From Cyrtodaria siliqua (lineage: Eukaryota; Mollusca; Bivalvia; Adapedonta; Hiatellidae), in assembly GCA_037043455.1 (NCBI GenBank), contig JAWPHD010001432.1, positions 248,001 through 312,000 on the forward strand: a DNA stretch of 64,000 nucleotides, given 5' to 3'. The first letter of the stretch is position 1. Each line of letters opens with the position of its first letter. Positions 1 to 12,278 of this stretch are shown one piece after another. The position numbers and the translations under genes are program-made. The notes under the pieces are model-generated. The model saw only the letters and a program-made list of their open reading frames with translations, did not search any database and had not been told where the DNA came from.

Positions 1-14
1 CAGGGTGTTGGGAT

Positions 15-195
15 CCATGTTCACTTGTTTCCTGAAAATATGACCCAATGTTACGTTCTTCGACAAAATATTTTGCTTTGTTCCAAAAAGTATTTGTCCA
101 ATGTTCCCGTGTTTCCCAAAAATATTTCCAATAACAATGTTTCATTGCTCCCCAAAAATACATGGCCATGTTCCCTTGTTCCCCAAAACCCCCGG
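15..195. repeat. degenerate minisatellite
   Basis: Loose repeats of roughly 32-40 bp, each built around 'CAATGTTCCC' followed by a T/C-rich stretch and 'CCCAAAAATATTT'. Copies are visible from about 15, 48, 101, 135 and 168. Short open frames across it are a by-product of the repeat. No function is suggested. Confidence 0.4.
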
Positions 196-279
196 GAGAC
201 CTTCACGTTTAGCGTTTCCGGTCTCAGACCCCGCGGTGCCACTTTCCCACCTTTACCGAATTATCCTCGTCGCCAATGA

Positions 280-362
280 AGTAAACCAAGGGGAAAGACT
301 CGAACCCAGGACCCTCGCTTACACGGCAAATGCTCTACTAACTGAGCTAACCGAGCTACCAG
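280..362 (-). mobile_element. tRNA-Thr-like SINE head or tRNA pseudogene
   Basis: Read on the minus strand, this has a pol III A box (TTAGCTCAGTTAGTAGAGC) and a B box (GGTTCGAGTC) at normal tRNA spacing. The D arm pairs (GCTC/GAGC) and the anticodon arm can form, with loop CGTGTAA that would place TGT (Thr) as anticodon. Position 33 is not T, and the T arm and acceptor stem pair poorly, so a working tRNA is unlikely. A tRNA-derived SINE head is the better reading; the body would extend towards lower coordinates. Confidence 0.55.
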
Positions 363-584
363 TAAACCAATATCCCCAGGCTTGTGTATCCACTTATACA
401 TGACAGTAAATGGACCCTGGTATTGCCGACCAAATATGCTAAAAATAATATGGAAAACATCGACCTCATTTTTATTTCCGAGGCAAATGTCAATAAGTAT
501 AGGCTTCTATTGAGACCATGTAAATAACTATGTTTAAACATTAGGTTAAAGCTCCCTTGGAAGCAACAACACAAACAAGAGATA

Positions 585-680
585 AAAGTAGCAGACTCGG
601 TTTTATTGAGTCTGTTCATGAGAGGTAATGTAAAGTGCAACACTTATCACGCAGTCTAGCACCGGCTTAACTACAAAAGG
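585..680 (+). repeat. dispersed repeat B, copy 1
   Basis: Contains the core 'GACTCGGTTTTATTGAGTC' followed by 'TGTTCATGAGAGGTAATGTA'. The same core recurs at 37138-37230, 37441-37515 (minus), 49396-49500 (minus) and 52914-53015, and more weakly near 31615 (minus). It has no coding content. It is either a small non-autonomous element or part of a larger one whose ends I cannot fix. Confidence 0.5.
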
Positions 681-974
681 AGCTGTGCGTCGTCGGCTCA
701 ATTTTCAAAAAATACTTCAAGTTATCCCATTCCACCTACGTGTATGCCATCAGAAATCGTCCATTTGGATACTAAATGTCTTTAGAAAGATTTTAATACA
801 CTAGTCCCCAACACAATGAAAAGAAGTCCATAAGGAAAACTGTTGTCAACCAGAAGGAGTTTATTGAGCTCTGTGGGCTCTGTTAACTGTGTTTCTGAGA
901 CACATTGTCCAACGCTTCGCATTTCGGGTTTTCGATTTGCATCCCTAAATGTGAGACGACAAGACTCAATAATT

Positions 975-1112
975 GAACTGAATTGGATTTTATTGTCACA
1001 CCAACAGTTAAGGTCATATGGCAACCTTCCAGCTTCCATTGGTGGAGGAAGTCCCCAGTGATTTCAAGTCAGAGACTCTAACTACTCGTCCACGGACGTC
1101 CCCCGTCTCAAT
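975..1112 (-). mobile_element. tRNA-Ser-derived SINE (family A), partial
   Basis: On the minus strand: a tRNA-Ser-like head (GTTAGAGTCTCTGACTTGAAA, the Ser-UGA anticodon arm), a central block with 'CCTCCACCAATGGAAGCTGG', then 'CATATGACCTTAACTGTTGG', and a tail ending in 'ATCCAATTCAGTTCAA'. The B-box half of the head is deleted. Related copies lie at 7430-7890, 16872-17131, 17580-17670 and 59857-60024. Confidence 0.6.
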
Positions 1113-4100
1113 AAACATGGCTCAACGTACTACTAGTATCTTTTTTTTGGCGCTACTCAAACATCATGGACGTTTTCAATTAAGGGAGAAAACTGTGTAA
1201 AATTACATGTAGGCTAATGTAGGTACAGACGTGATGTTTCGTTTTGAAGCAACTGGGATACAGTTTCATAATCATGTATTGCATCGGATTGGATCGTATT
1301 TACTGATTGAAACGTGTTTTAAACCAATTTGCATTCTGTTAATCGCATCCGCGTCCAAAATACTATATAATTTGCGTCTGCGTCCGGAATACTCTCTAAA
1401 TCAGCCTGAATCTGGGGTCCAAAAAGTGGGGTTTCACCCTCAATCAGGTGAGCCGAAAGTTCAAGATGACTGCCATAGCTAAACATAGATTTTAAAATAC
1501 AATTATGTGGTGACCACTTCTCAAACACATAAGGGTTATTTTTTTGGAAACCTTTACCAAACTGACTAGCATGATATGTAGTTGGTCCGAAACAAAACTC
1601 GTTTTGATTCAATATCAAACATGGCCGCCAGCGGACATCTTTGTTTACGTAGAGTGATGTATAGGAAAAAACTTGTGGCGACTACTCCTCTGAAACTACT
1701 CAATAGATTTTCATGAAACTTTATAGAAATGTTGCGCTGGATGTCTATTTGAGAAATATTCAAAATAAAATGTATTTACTCAAATGTATTGTATAATGAT
1801 TTATAAACACTACCTATCGAATAATGACAAACATATAAAAGTTATGAGACGTTTCTAAGGCCTAGCTGTTCAGATCTTCAGGAGAGCGTTTCATGGACCT
1901 TTTGTTTCATCATCATTTGTTTTGAGAAAATGTAAAGAAAGAGGGACCAATACGTTAAGAAGAAATATCTAAACGTTATAACTGTACCTGTTATTGTGGC
2001 TATATAAACACTGACTTAGAAAACCCCACAGAACACTGGTGTATTTTATTATGATGGGTAAAAGGTAAAAGCAGTCCAGAGAAGACTACAGTAAGGGTTA
2101 TTAAGCAAACAATACTTGATACTTTTAGGGAACTATGTTTAACACTTTTGGGGATCTAGCTAGGGAACAGTGTAAATACTTTTAGGGAGCTAGGGAACAA
2201 AGCGTTCGGCCGTATCATTTGATTCGATGGGAGCTTTGGAGGGGACAGTTATTCAGCCATTGTATTTAAGTACATTCCATATTACGTTCAAAATTGCCAT
2301 TTCGATGTGCAACACTGCCATTATAATAACAATTACCGCTGCCAATGCAAATATCGGAAGATCTGCTGCTAATACCGTCGTTTGTACAGGTTTAAAAAAA
2401 ACACTACCACATCCTTGACCATAGAATGTTTGATGGTTGCCACGGAGTGTGGTTTCTCTTAAACTAATAGCAATAACGCTGTGATAGTGTGACTTTAAAT
2501 GGTCTAGAGGTTGAATGACATGGCGGACCGGCTTTGAAATAGCTGTCTGTTTATGTTTAGGTAGATATTTCACCATTAAAACCTGTATCGCATTTTTGAT
2601 ATGTGTGTGTGTGTGTGGGAGCGGGGGGCGGGGTCGGGATGGCTGATCGGATTTCTTAAAGTATCAGGTAATGTATACTATGTTGTTTGCATATGTATTG
2701 TTTCAGCTAAAGATGGTACTGACATTGCATACTGCATTACAGCCAATTTCCATATGAATCGTACTGATACCCACAAATAACATTTTTTAAACAGACGTAA
2801 ACGCATAACGTCAGAATTATACTATATACTTTGATGAGATTTCCTAACGTGAACAACCTGATTCGTGTCCTTTACATTTCCGTAAGGAAACTAACCCGCC
2901 AAATAACGGCAAAATACACTACAAAACCGATTATCGAAACTCCAGGTGTTCAGGTCATGTTATATATGCGCCGATTAAAAGTATAGGTTCACGGATTCTT
3001 AAAGTACTCATTATTGAATATGGGTAATATCAATTATGAGTTAACTCTTAATTCGACGCTCCAGTTCTGGAGTTTTGCCTGGCTGGTTAAAGCTGTTTTA
3101 TTGTGTCTATAGAGGATTCTCAAAATATGAAAGTTATATATTATATACACCTCGTCGTCAGTAAGTTTAGAGATAGTGTACATATGATGTACAACTTGCC
3201 TTTTGATGTAAGGATAGGAACTTTAAAGAATAGCTTCGTAATATGTATCAAAAACTTTAATGTTAGGCCTATTCTGATCATTTGTATTATGTAATCACAT
3301 ATATAATACACTTTGTTATATATATAATTTATGATATATACGATTATAGTTTGTCTAGGAAACAGTTTAAAACGATAATATCCTTTCTTTAGTATCTAAA
3401 CAATGCATTATACAATAACATTTTACTACCAGTTTCTGTATAATACTTGGATATGGTAGCATTTTTTGAACTTTTAGTCCTTTTTGGTGATCATTTTGAA
3501 AATGGGTGACCATTTGGAAATAAGGTGAACATGAAGTGGCGGAGGTTCTTATCATGATCAGGACACCCTTGGGAATCATTCTGCCAACTTTCATGCTTGT
3601 ATCACAATTTGAACTATTTTACCAAATATCTCAGTTATTTCCTCCGCTATACCGTCAATATACAACCTTTAGAATATAATCAATCTAACTTTTTAAACAA
3701 GTTTTTAACTAGCCCATTGCAGTCCCCAGCAGAAATATTAGTAGCCTGGAAGCATTTTTACTATTACTAGCCTGGGGCTACAGGACTAGTGCTAAGTTCG
3801 AGCCCTACTGGCTGTGTATGACATGTGTGCATTCATGCTTCACTATTATATTTGAAGATATAATATTTATTTGAAATTTAGGAAAATATTTGGTCTAAAA
3901 CCAAACGTCTCGGTTGTTTTTTGTTGCTAAATCATGAATATTAATTTAAATGGTGATTATATCGCTTGCACGTGTACATAAAATTCCAATAAAGTGTACA
4001 TGCTTCGATCACAAGAAAAACATTTCTAAGAACCTAAAAGCATCCTATGAATTATTAATGATTATATAACAAAAACTAGCGTACTTAGTCTAGTAGTTGT

Positions 4101-4310
4101 CGAGTTTTCCAGGCAGAACTATTTCATTAAAATAATTAAATCATATGGTTCACGTGGCCGACAGTAATGCATATGCATATTGAATATGAAACTGAAACGT
4201 GGTTTTATTCACATTTGGATTGACATCCATAAAACGTGCACATCGCCTCCTATGGGAAGCCATAACCGTCAAAATGTGGATATTTACAAACCATTCAATG
4301 ACAGGCCGTT
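1113..4310. other. AT-rich DNA, no gene seen
   Basis: I see no gene here. Open frames are short and look random. There is a (GT)n run with a G-rich block at 2603-2640. A lone 'GTTCGAGCCC' near 3798 resembles a pol III B box and may be a worn SINE head. Around 2125-2205 the phrase 'TTTTAGGGA..TAGGGAACA' repeats loosely. Confidence 0.5.
2603..2640 (+). repeat. GT dinucleotide run plus G-quadruplex motif
   Basis: A (GT)8-type run is followed directly by four G-runs within 22 bases (2617-2638: GGGAGCGGGGGGCGGGGTCGGG is the pattern of runs and short loops). This meets the usual G3+N1-7 consensus on the plus strand. Folding is not shown here. Confidence 0.5.
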
Positions 4311-4314
4311 TAAT

Positions 4315-4720
4315 TCAACATGAAGTCATTTGATGACGAACATATTGATTCGATGCGACGTGTAAACTATGTTCATTCGTTACAAAGTGAATTCATACGG
4401 TTCGAAGTGAAATGATACGGTGTAAAATGTCAAATCATACGACGCAAATAGAAATCATTCAGTGCAATGACAAACCATTTGACAAAAAAACTAATGCAAT
4501 ACAATAAAATACAAGTCGGTACGATGAAAACTTAAACGATTCATCGAAAAATATGAAGTGATACAGAACAAATTAAATCAGCATGATGCAATATGAGTCA
4601 TTTCAACGCAAACACATTTAGTCTGGAGGTAAGTAAAACAGTCGGTCGAAAACAAAGTCGGTGCAATGCAATCGCAATCCGTTCGACAGAAACTGATTTC
4701 ATTACGTGCAAAGTGAAACG
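4315..4720. repeat. degenerate ~20 bp tandem repeat
   Basis: Across about 400 bp the phrase 'TTCGGTGCAAAGTGAAATGATA' (split here as TTCGGTGCAA + AGTGAAATGA) recurs in worn form, for example at 4375-4400, 4395-4425, 4455-4480, 4640-4680 and 4700-4725. Substitutions are heavy, so this is an old array. Confidence 0.4.
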
Positions 4721-6690
4721 GTATGACATTTGGCGGCGATATTTACCATATTACTTGCAGGGTTATTTCCCCTACATATTAAATTACTGGCCTTATGATA
4801 AATCAAAGTACTGAAAGTACTGAGAATGCAAGGTTTAATAGGAAAGACTGTATGAATATTTGCAAGATTGCTCGACATTTAACATTTCCATAAATGTTAC
4901 ATAGTTTTAGTCAACTTGGCGATCTTGGGCGACCTACCAAAATCTTTGAGGGTCAATCCATTCCAAATATATTGTGATCAATTGTCATTAAACTGTTTCA
5001 AATCTACACTAAAATATTATTTTATGAAATTGCTGATGGATAGACAGATTTCAAGTCATTTGTGTTTTATGGCCAAGCTGTCACTCAAGATGACCTCCAT
5101 TTCTAAAATTATGTCTTTTACAGAGTGGCGTGTATTAAGTAGTCTTCCGGGAACAAGATGCACAAGAGGGCCTGTATCACTATACTGGCTTGAATAGTCT
5201 AAGGCCCACCGGAAAACATTTTTTAAAAAATCAAAGGCTATAACTCTGATGTGTCTAGTCTGATGCAACTGGTTTTGAACGTGTCCAAGTTTCAGTTGCG
5301 TAACCTAGAAAACGTCTTCTGCTGCTGGGACAAATAACTTAACAAGAGGCACTACCCGTTGATTCAACTTCCCTATGTCTGTCCCACACATTGAAAAGAA
5401 ACGTTACTGTAGTATTTACTAAAAAAAAAAAATACAAATTTATTGATGGAAAGAAGAATTGAAATTGACTATAAGTAAATACACGGGTAAAAGTGACCAT
5501 AATTTTGATAAATAAACAACAGCAACAAGAAACAGAACATAACCTAGCTGGATTAAATAGGTTAAAATGCAGCAGCCATGTGCAGTTTCATACGGTGTCC
5601 GGTTGGGGCCAGATACAATGTTGCATTGTCGTGGGCAACAATGCGACACCCGACAATATGACATCGCGATATTGCGATATGACAATGCGACATTGCGATA
5701 CGACAACTATGTTAAGAATCTTAAATAAATTCCATGTAAATTAAGTCACCACCAGGGTGTGTTTTAGAATGGTAATACATGCATATACATAAAGTAATAA
5801 TTATCTTATATCTGTTTAAATATATTTCTTTTGCAGGTAGATGTAGCATTCAAATGAAATACTGACAGTTCGTGTAACGAAAAGAAAAGTAAACGTAAAA
5901 GAATAATTGATTTGTTATTTTGCAAAGTCATGTTAAGAATTTGTTAAATTAAAAAACAAACAATATTATACATTTACATTAAAGTTACATTGTTGCTCAA
6001 ACAACTAAACTTTATATGTTAACAGGTGCAGGTGAACCGACATGAAATAGGTTTGGATTGCGATGTTTTATATTATATAACTAACTGTATACTTGAAGGT
6101 GTGGTGTTGATTTTGATATTTGTAAAATAACCCTGACGTTGGGAAAACATTACAATATCTGTATTTTTAACCATTTTAGCTCTTGTGATAAAATGATCAG
6201 AGAGCTTATGCGATAGCATTTGTCTCTAGTTGTCCGGGTAAGTCTCTATTATCAGCATTTCCTCTCAAAAAGTTCTGCTCAAATTTCACACGAATGATAC
6301 TGGAGTGCACCTGACCATAGTTGGTTTGATTAAGACTCCTAAACATGCTCGGACAATAGACTCCGATAAAAAAAGTTAATTTATTTTACATATATTGTAA
6401 AAAAAGCTCTCTGACTCACATATATATAATGAATCACACACTAAAATGAGAGTACCGCCTTAAGCGGTCAGAGCCTAAAAGATAAGTCTGATTAAAAAAT
6501 CACTTTCAAACTGTGCTGGTGTATTGCGACATCTTGAACTATGTATACGTTCGTTATGCAATGTATGTGCATAGTATTGGTTACTTGGGTCATTGACAGG
6601 GAACATGGGTTCTCATTCCGTATGTAGAAAGTATATTTGCCCTTGTGTAAATTATATGTATTACTACCGGTTATGTTTATGTAAAAGGAA
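4721..6690. other. AT-rich DNA with one repeat-like unit
   Basis: No gene recognised. At 5230-5315 there is a single worn unit resembling the 13.2-14.8 kb array ('GGCTATAACTCTGATG' then 'CTGGTTTTGAACGTGTCCAAG'). At 5625-5715 'GCGACATTGCGATA'-type words repeat in both orientations. The rest is featureless to my reading. Confidence 0.4.
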
Positions 6691-6699
6691 ATGAGTTAA

Positions 6700-6925
6700 T
6701 ACCGCATAGGTTGCATTGCTTTCAATTGTGTTACAATACACGTCATTGTACCATGTTGTTGTATGTTGAGATATATTGCATCGATTGCTTTGTGCTGCAT
6801 CATACTGCATTGCATTGTAATGGATTGCACTGTGGTATTTTGCATTGCACAGTTTTTGCATTGCATTGCACTACATTTTGTTGTATTGTATTGTTTTGTA
6901 CTGTAAGAAACAACATAGTAAGCAA
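6700..6925. repeat. GCATT/TTGCA-rich degenerate simple repeat
   Basis: Dense 'TTGCATTGCA', 'ATTGCACTG' and 'TTGTATTGTA' words fill about 220 bp. Several overlapping short open frames exist on both strands only because the pentamer-like repeat lacks stops. Reads as a decayed pentanucleotide satellite. Confidence 0.5.
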
Positions 6926-7429
6926 GTAAAACTGAAAGACCGGCTGTAAGTAAGGATGGAGGTGTAAAATTAGTGACAAAAAAATACTCACGACATGTGG
7001 TAATTGAAGAATGGAAACAAATCACAAAGGCAATCGCTCCGGTTGTTACTTATCATTAAACTCACCAAGAGGAAATTTGAACACGTGTCAATGCCTTTTC
7101 TTTAAATAAACCATCAACTTTCATTAAATTGTTCGTCTGATGTTTGTTTTTGTATTATCAGAACTACAGTAGTACATTATTAGATATTCGGTTAGACCTA
7201 ACTCAGTAAAGAATCTAACGCAATATTAAACTATATTCGAACATCAGAATAATTCAAATATACTGTATATTAATTAAATTGTACGTAATGATGACTCAAC
7301 TTTGAAACATTTACTTTTAGGATATTAACAAGTTTTGTTTAAAACTACAATACCTATTATAGTTACAACACTTATTATGTAGAATGTATTACAAACATTT
7401 TCATTTCGTTCTTTGTTTATCTGATTACA

Positions 7430-7890
7430 ATCACTTGCGCCTCACCGCTTTGGGTTCGAGCCCTCATGGGACCAGTTATCTTTATGTGTGAAAACTATCC
7501 GACTCGCTTGCGGAACCTCGGTGGTTCTACCCAGGTGCCAATCCGTGCACGAAAATTGCTCGGAGGGGCATCCGGGATCTGCCTCCACCAATAAAAGCTG
7601 GAAACTCGCCATATGACCTTAGTGCACCCTAGAAACGGTTTAAACCCCAAGTGGCCTACTTTGCCACTGACCGTTCCAAGGCGGTAGCCCTATTGTCAAC
7701 CCTTTTGTGTTTGTGATGTCGTTTGCATTGATGATTACTTTTGCCTTCTTGTTTGTCTGTTTGCCTTTTTGTTTCTGTGTTTTGTGGTTGACTGTCCTCC
7801 TTAAATGCTACTTTCCCTGTCCGATCTTTTTATATTTCTTTAGCTGTTGGTGCCACTATAAAATCCAATCCAATTCAATTGTTTATTTCA
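7430..7890 (+). mobile_element. SINE family A, split by a PLE 3' fragment
   Basis: The 5' part (7430-7621) has the B box 'GGGTTCGAGCCC', then 'GGTGGTTCTACCCAGGTGCC' and 'CTCCACCAATAAAAGCTGG', ending at 'CATATGACCTTA'. The 3' part (7841-7890) resumes with 'GCTGTTGGTGCCACTATAAA' and ends in an AATTCAATT-type tail. The uninterrupted order is seen in the copy at 59857-60024. The insertion is the PLE piece at 7622-7840, flanked by a short TTAG duplication. Confidence 0.75.
7622..7840 (+). mobile_element. PLE 3' end, 5'-truncated (young subfamily)
   Basis: Matches the 3' region of the long PLE at 41156-43423: 'CACCCTAGAA..CGGTTTAAACCCC', 'CACTGACCGTTCCAAGGCGG', 'CTTTTGTGTTTGTGATGTCG', 'GGTTGACTGTCCTCCTT' and the terminus 'GTCCGATCTTTTTATATTTC'. 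It begins at the 'GTGCACCC' block, so only about 220 bp of the 3' UTR is present. It sits inside SINE A. Confidence 0.8.
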
Positions 7891-8221
7891 TTATACAAAT
7901 ACCAGTTAAAATAGAGCATAACTGTATATCTGCATCGCTTATATTTTCCTTGTAAAAGTAGGTGTTGAAATCGAAAATGATACAGCAATAAAGTCAACAT
8001 CCAGATGAATTAGCATACGATAAACTTCAATGATGTTGTACAGATACACAAAAATACATAATTAGAGATACCGCAGGATGTATGCTGAATTGCACTGAAC
8101 AACTACAGCAGTTAATATCAAACAAACACCACAAAGCAAATACTCAATGTTGGAATTTTGAGAAATATAAAAAGAGCATTTTGTAATATTTTGTCTATGA
8201 ACAATCAAAAATAAAGAATAA

Positions 8222-8357
8222 AAAACGAAACAAAAGTCAAAAATGAAATATAAATCAATAAATAAGTAAATAACTAACTATTAGTAACTAACTAAATAAA
8301 TAAATAAATAAATAAACAATTAAATAAATAAACAATAATTAAATAAATAAATAAAGA
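8222..8357. repeat. (TAAA)n microsatellite
   Basis: A-rich lead-in followed by runs of AAAT/TAAA units, best between 8290 and 8357. Confidence 0.8.
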
Positions 8358-8689
8358 CATCTGAAGTACAGTTCTTCGATCTGACAAATTGAATTTATGT
8401 CCTACAATGTTTAACACATACAAAACTGTTTCAGTTAAAACACCAATCTTTCCATATGACTGGTATGCAAACATAGATTGTCGTAAAAAAACCCGGATTA
8501 ATGGACTTTTATTGCAATGAGTGAATGTACTAAACAGTGCTATATATCGTATTAAACATAATGCTGATGCAAGGAATAATGTACACCTTCTACAAGGGTA
8601 TCGACAATCACATATCGTAATTATTAACTTGACCTATTTTCGATTACAGCGACCGAGCAGATCGTATTGAATGTATGTATTTGGTTGCC

Positions 8690-9185
8690 ATTTTTATGTA
8701 TATTGATTCGTCTGTTAATAGAAGTACATATTTATTATTTATTGCGCATCTTCGGTTATTAGGATATAAACTAATTCTAGTATTCATTGTTCACACCATA
8801 AGGTATATACATTGGAAGACATTCTGGTATTTTGTTATTCTGTCGTTCGATTCCATTTTAGACTTGTTTTAGTCAGCTGATAGAAATAGACACATCCTTG
8901 AAATATTTCAGTGCTTAAATAACTTCTAAAATATTGTATAAATTTATAAAACACCTACACTAAAACTGTGATGTAACCGTTTATATAGGCAACCGTATTT
9001 ACACTTAGAAAACACACTTGTTTGCTTATACAAGTGCTTTTATATACATTTAGTTATATATTTCTGGTGCAAGTCGGTTTCAAACAAGTACGGTCAATAG
9101 AGGGGTTCAATCGTAGCTATTTAATTAATTGGAATTATTCTTTACCAAGAGGAATTCTACAACTGAATATTCAGAACTAACAGAA
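8690..9185 (+). repeat. dispersed repeat D, copy 1
   Basis: Co-linear with 26150-26610. Shared blocks in order include 'ACACCATAA(G/T)GTAT', 'TTCTGGTATTT', 'TTCAGTGCTTAAATA', 'CAAGTCG.TTTCAAA', 'GCGGTC.ATAGA..GGTTCA' and 'CTGAATATT.AGACTTAACA'-type text. By eye roughly two thirds identical. Non-coding; element class unknown. Confidence 0.5.
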
Positions 9186-10639
9186 AGAAAAACAAAAATG
9201 TATGCATTCAAATACCAAATACCAAGATAATTGTTCAAGGTATTTTCGCAAATTGTTCGCAGATAACATATGTTTATTTTTTCAGATACGAATACAAGTT
9301 GGTATAATTGGACCGGCCAATATTTACCATGTACAGTATAACCGATAGACAGATTATTCTCGTGTTAAAGCTGAAGATTATTTACATTTCATTAATGTTC
9401 AAATTACATATTAATTTTCAAGTTATGTCAATATGAGTCGTTTAAAGTTAAATATCAGGAGATATTTCAACAAAAAAGGAAACTGTGTTACATGTGTACT
9501 ATATACAGTATTCATTTAATAGTTTATATTATCTTACTTCCAGAAAAATTAATTGTTATTCCATAGTTTAGCCTTCTAAGCCATGAATGGCTATTCAACA
9601 CATTGGATTTGATGTTACTCATGATATGTATGTTTGTGTTGTACACTGTGCTGAAATGTGAATATCCCATATTGTCCAGTCTGTTGTTATATTATGCATC
9701 CATTTTAGTGTAAATGTAGTAAGTTAATAGTGAGCTTTAGCTAACAGATTTAGTAGTTTTAGAGGTGTGTGAGAGCTAGCTTGGTGAACGAGAAGCGTTC
9801 ATCGCAGATGCAACCATACCCATAATGCATTATAATACCAAAACTTCGTATTCTATCTTTCCCTCATTCCTCTGCACGCAGTGTCCGAGTAAAATCGTGA
9901 GACCAAATACTACTTAAAGTAAACATTCTACCTCTGAACAATAGCATTGCATATGTTTATATTTACAAGCCGTTGTTACGTGCTGGTAAGACTATTCATT
10001 TTGCTTTTCAGTTGTATTGAATTGCAAATATCATGAAATGACTATGTCGTAGTTTTCCTCCTTCGTAAGCATATTATTTATGTTTATTTCATTGTTTCAG
10101 CTTTTGTACTACCATTCATAATGTCTTAATAAAGAAATAAAATCTAGTCGTATTGATCAATGACCCCAACTTCTACGAATGACAGCTTTATTTGCCACTT
10201 AACATATATAGTAATCACTTACATCCTTTTGAAGTAATTATGTTCCTTATATATCTTTAAAACAATAACATTTAAGTTTATAGTTTTCTTATTTCTCTGC
10301 ATGTTTTATTTATTGATAGCAATGAAATGTATATATTCATTCGAATTAAGCTATACAGTGGGACATATTGCATACTTTCCATGCCATATTGTAATATTGT
10401 CTTCAACATGTTTTGTAGTGTATTGCCCTGTTTATGAATACTAATTAATCTGCTCATATACTCTTTTGTGTGGTAAAATGTGAACCTACTATGTCTTTCT
10501 TTAGGATATTCTGTCCATGTCTACTTGATCATAACTTTTAAATGTGTAAAGCTGATGCTAATTACTAGTAGTATATTTAATACTAGCGCTTGTAGTTTAC
10601 AATTTTCAACACATCACCCAGATACCATGATATATGTAA
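9186..10639. other. AT-rich DNA, no feature recognised
   Basis: No gene or RNA recognised. The stretch near 9760-9800 ('GTGAGAGCTAGCTTGGTGAACG') is mildly less AT-rich. No reading frame is long enough to support a call. Confidence 0.5.
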
Positions 10640-10905
10640 ATTGATAAAACCTGCCCGAGTAGCAATACAAAAAAATACTCTACGGCAAGGAGTGCACAGT
10701 TAATACCCACGGGCATACTAACGATTTGCCTATAAACATAGTTGACGAAATTGCTAACAATATACTATTAGTGTGTCATTAACGTCAATGCATTTTCGTA
10801 GACCAGTCCAAATTGTACAACTTCTTTCACTATGCCTAGTGTCTAGCATTTAGTGTGAAGGTGTGATCGAAATTATTGTCATAAATAAGTGATAACAACA
10901 ACTCA
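10640..10905 (+). repeat. dispersed repeat E, copy 1
   Basis: Co-linear with 34030-34300: shared blocks 'AGCAATACAAAA', 'CACAGTTAATA', 'GGGCATAC.AACGATTTGCC', 'TATAAACATA', 'CAATGCA', 'CCAAATTGT' and 'AATTATTGTC.TAAAT'. Non-coding, moderately diverged. Confidence 0.5.
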
Positions 10906-11019
10906 CAACAACAGCTATTGTTACCTTATACATGTTATATGTGCACATGCATTGTTGCATGTTTATTATTGATTTGGCCTTGAAGAAAGTTAAAAATAGT
11001 ATAGATTTAAACATGTTTA

Positions 11020-11450
11020 CAACGTATATGCAAATTATTGTTGCAAATTCGCTTATGATGATGTGGACTGTTTTCATTGGACTATTTTATGCAAATTTAT
11101 TTATGATGAAATTTGGACAATTCATATTGGATGGTTTTAGCGGGAAAGCCTTCAGCAGCTGTCTGTGGCAGTATATAAACAAACTCTGGGAGTTGAGTTG
11201 AGATTAGAGTTCAGTATTCTTCAGTAAAGTTAATTTGGATTTTGATGCTTTTAGAAAATATAATTGTGAGAGGATGTAATACATATTGTGCTCATTCATA
11301 ATAACCGTGAATTTGGGTATTTGTACTAAACCAGAAATATTGGAAATTACTTGAAGAGACACTTACTGTTTTGGATTAAAGATACACTTACTGTTTTGGA
11401 TTAAAGAGACACTTGATAATGTGAATTAAAGGAACTATTAAAGCCAATAC
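11020..11450 (+). mobile_element. LTR fragment (same family as 38177-38790)
   Basis: In the plus orientation it carries 'ATGCAAAT' octamers, a TATA box (TATATAA at 11172-11178) and, at 11353-11440, two to three copies of a ~24 bp unit ('AAGAGACACTTACTGTTTTGG'). The order is the same in the minus-strand LTR at 38177-38790, and the 24 bp units also match 50884-51275. Homology stops near 11440, before the LTR 3' terminus, so this is a truncated LTR. Confidence 0.6.
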
Positions 11451-12278
11451 AATAGATGTTTTAGAGCATTACTACCCGATCATTTCATGTTATGGTAATA
11501 AACATTGGCAAGATCCCTCAATCTGTATAAATCGTTCAATTAAATGTAATTTTCGAGTAATGTTTTGTACGGTGAAAAGCTGTCAGATATATCAGGAATT
11601 TTTTTTTAAACCGTTAAATATTTAGTATTTCGATTTTCTACACATTTTGCACAAGATTAAAAAGTAATCAAATTTCAATTATTAAGTAATAAATTGCAAT
11701 GTGACTCTTTTCAATACCGTTAGTCTATCTTTACATAGATGAACTCTTTGGTTTCGAAAGTGTCTTAGATTTTATGTATACCTAACTGTGTTTCTCTTTC
11801 TGTTAACAACATGTAAATTGCTTATTACATTTAATACATAACTAACTGTTATACTGGGAAAGGCATGCTTGTTTAAATTATCAACTTGAACAGCATACTA
11901 TCTCTCATTTATAATAATCTATTTAAAAATATTGGTATAACTGATATAATGAAATATATGAGAATGCAATCTAAAAGCAAATCAAAAGGAATAAACTATC
12001 AAAATATGTAGGTAGTTATAGTAGGATTTAAGTAGAGCTTAGTACTTTTATTTCTGGTAATTGTGTGTTGCAAAGCTCGAGATTAGAGTCTTGAAGAGTG
12101 TATTAAAATATCTCCGCCATGTTATATTCTCTAAAAGTTAATGCAGCTTTAATTGGCAATATAACACATAGATGATCATGTATATACGAATACGAAATAA
12201 CAAAAGCATAGAACAAAGTACTCAATGACTTGTCAGAAGCAAAAACTAAAAGATATCAAATCGTTAAGGGGTTTAATG

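Noticed and set aside
280..362. Functional tRNA-Thr gene on the minus strand
   Set aside because: A and B boxes are good, but T33 is missing from the anticodon loop and the T and acceptor stems do not pair well. A SINE head explains it better.
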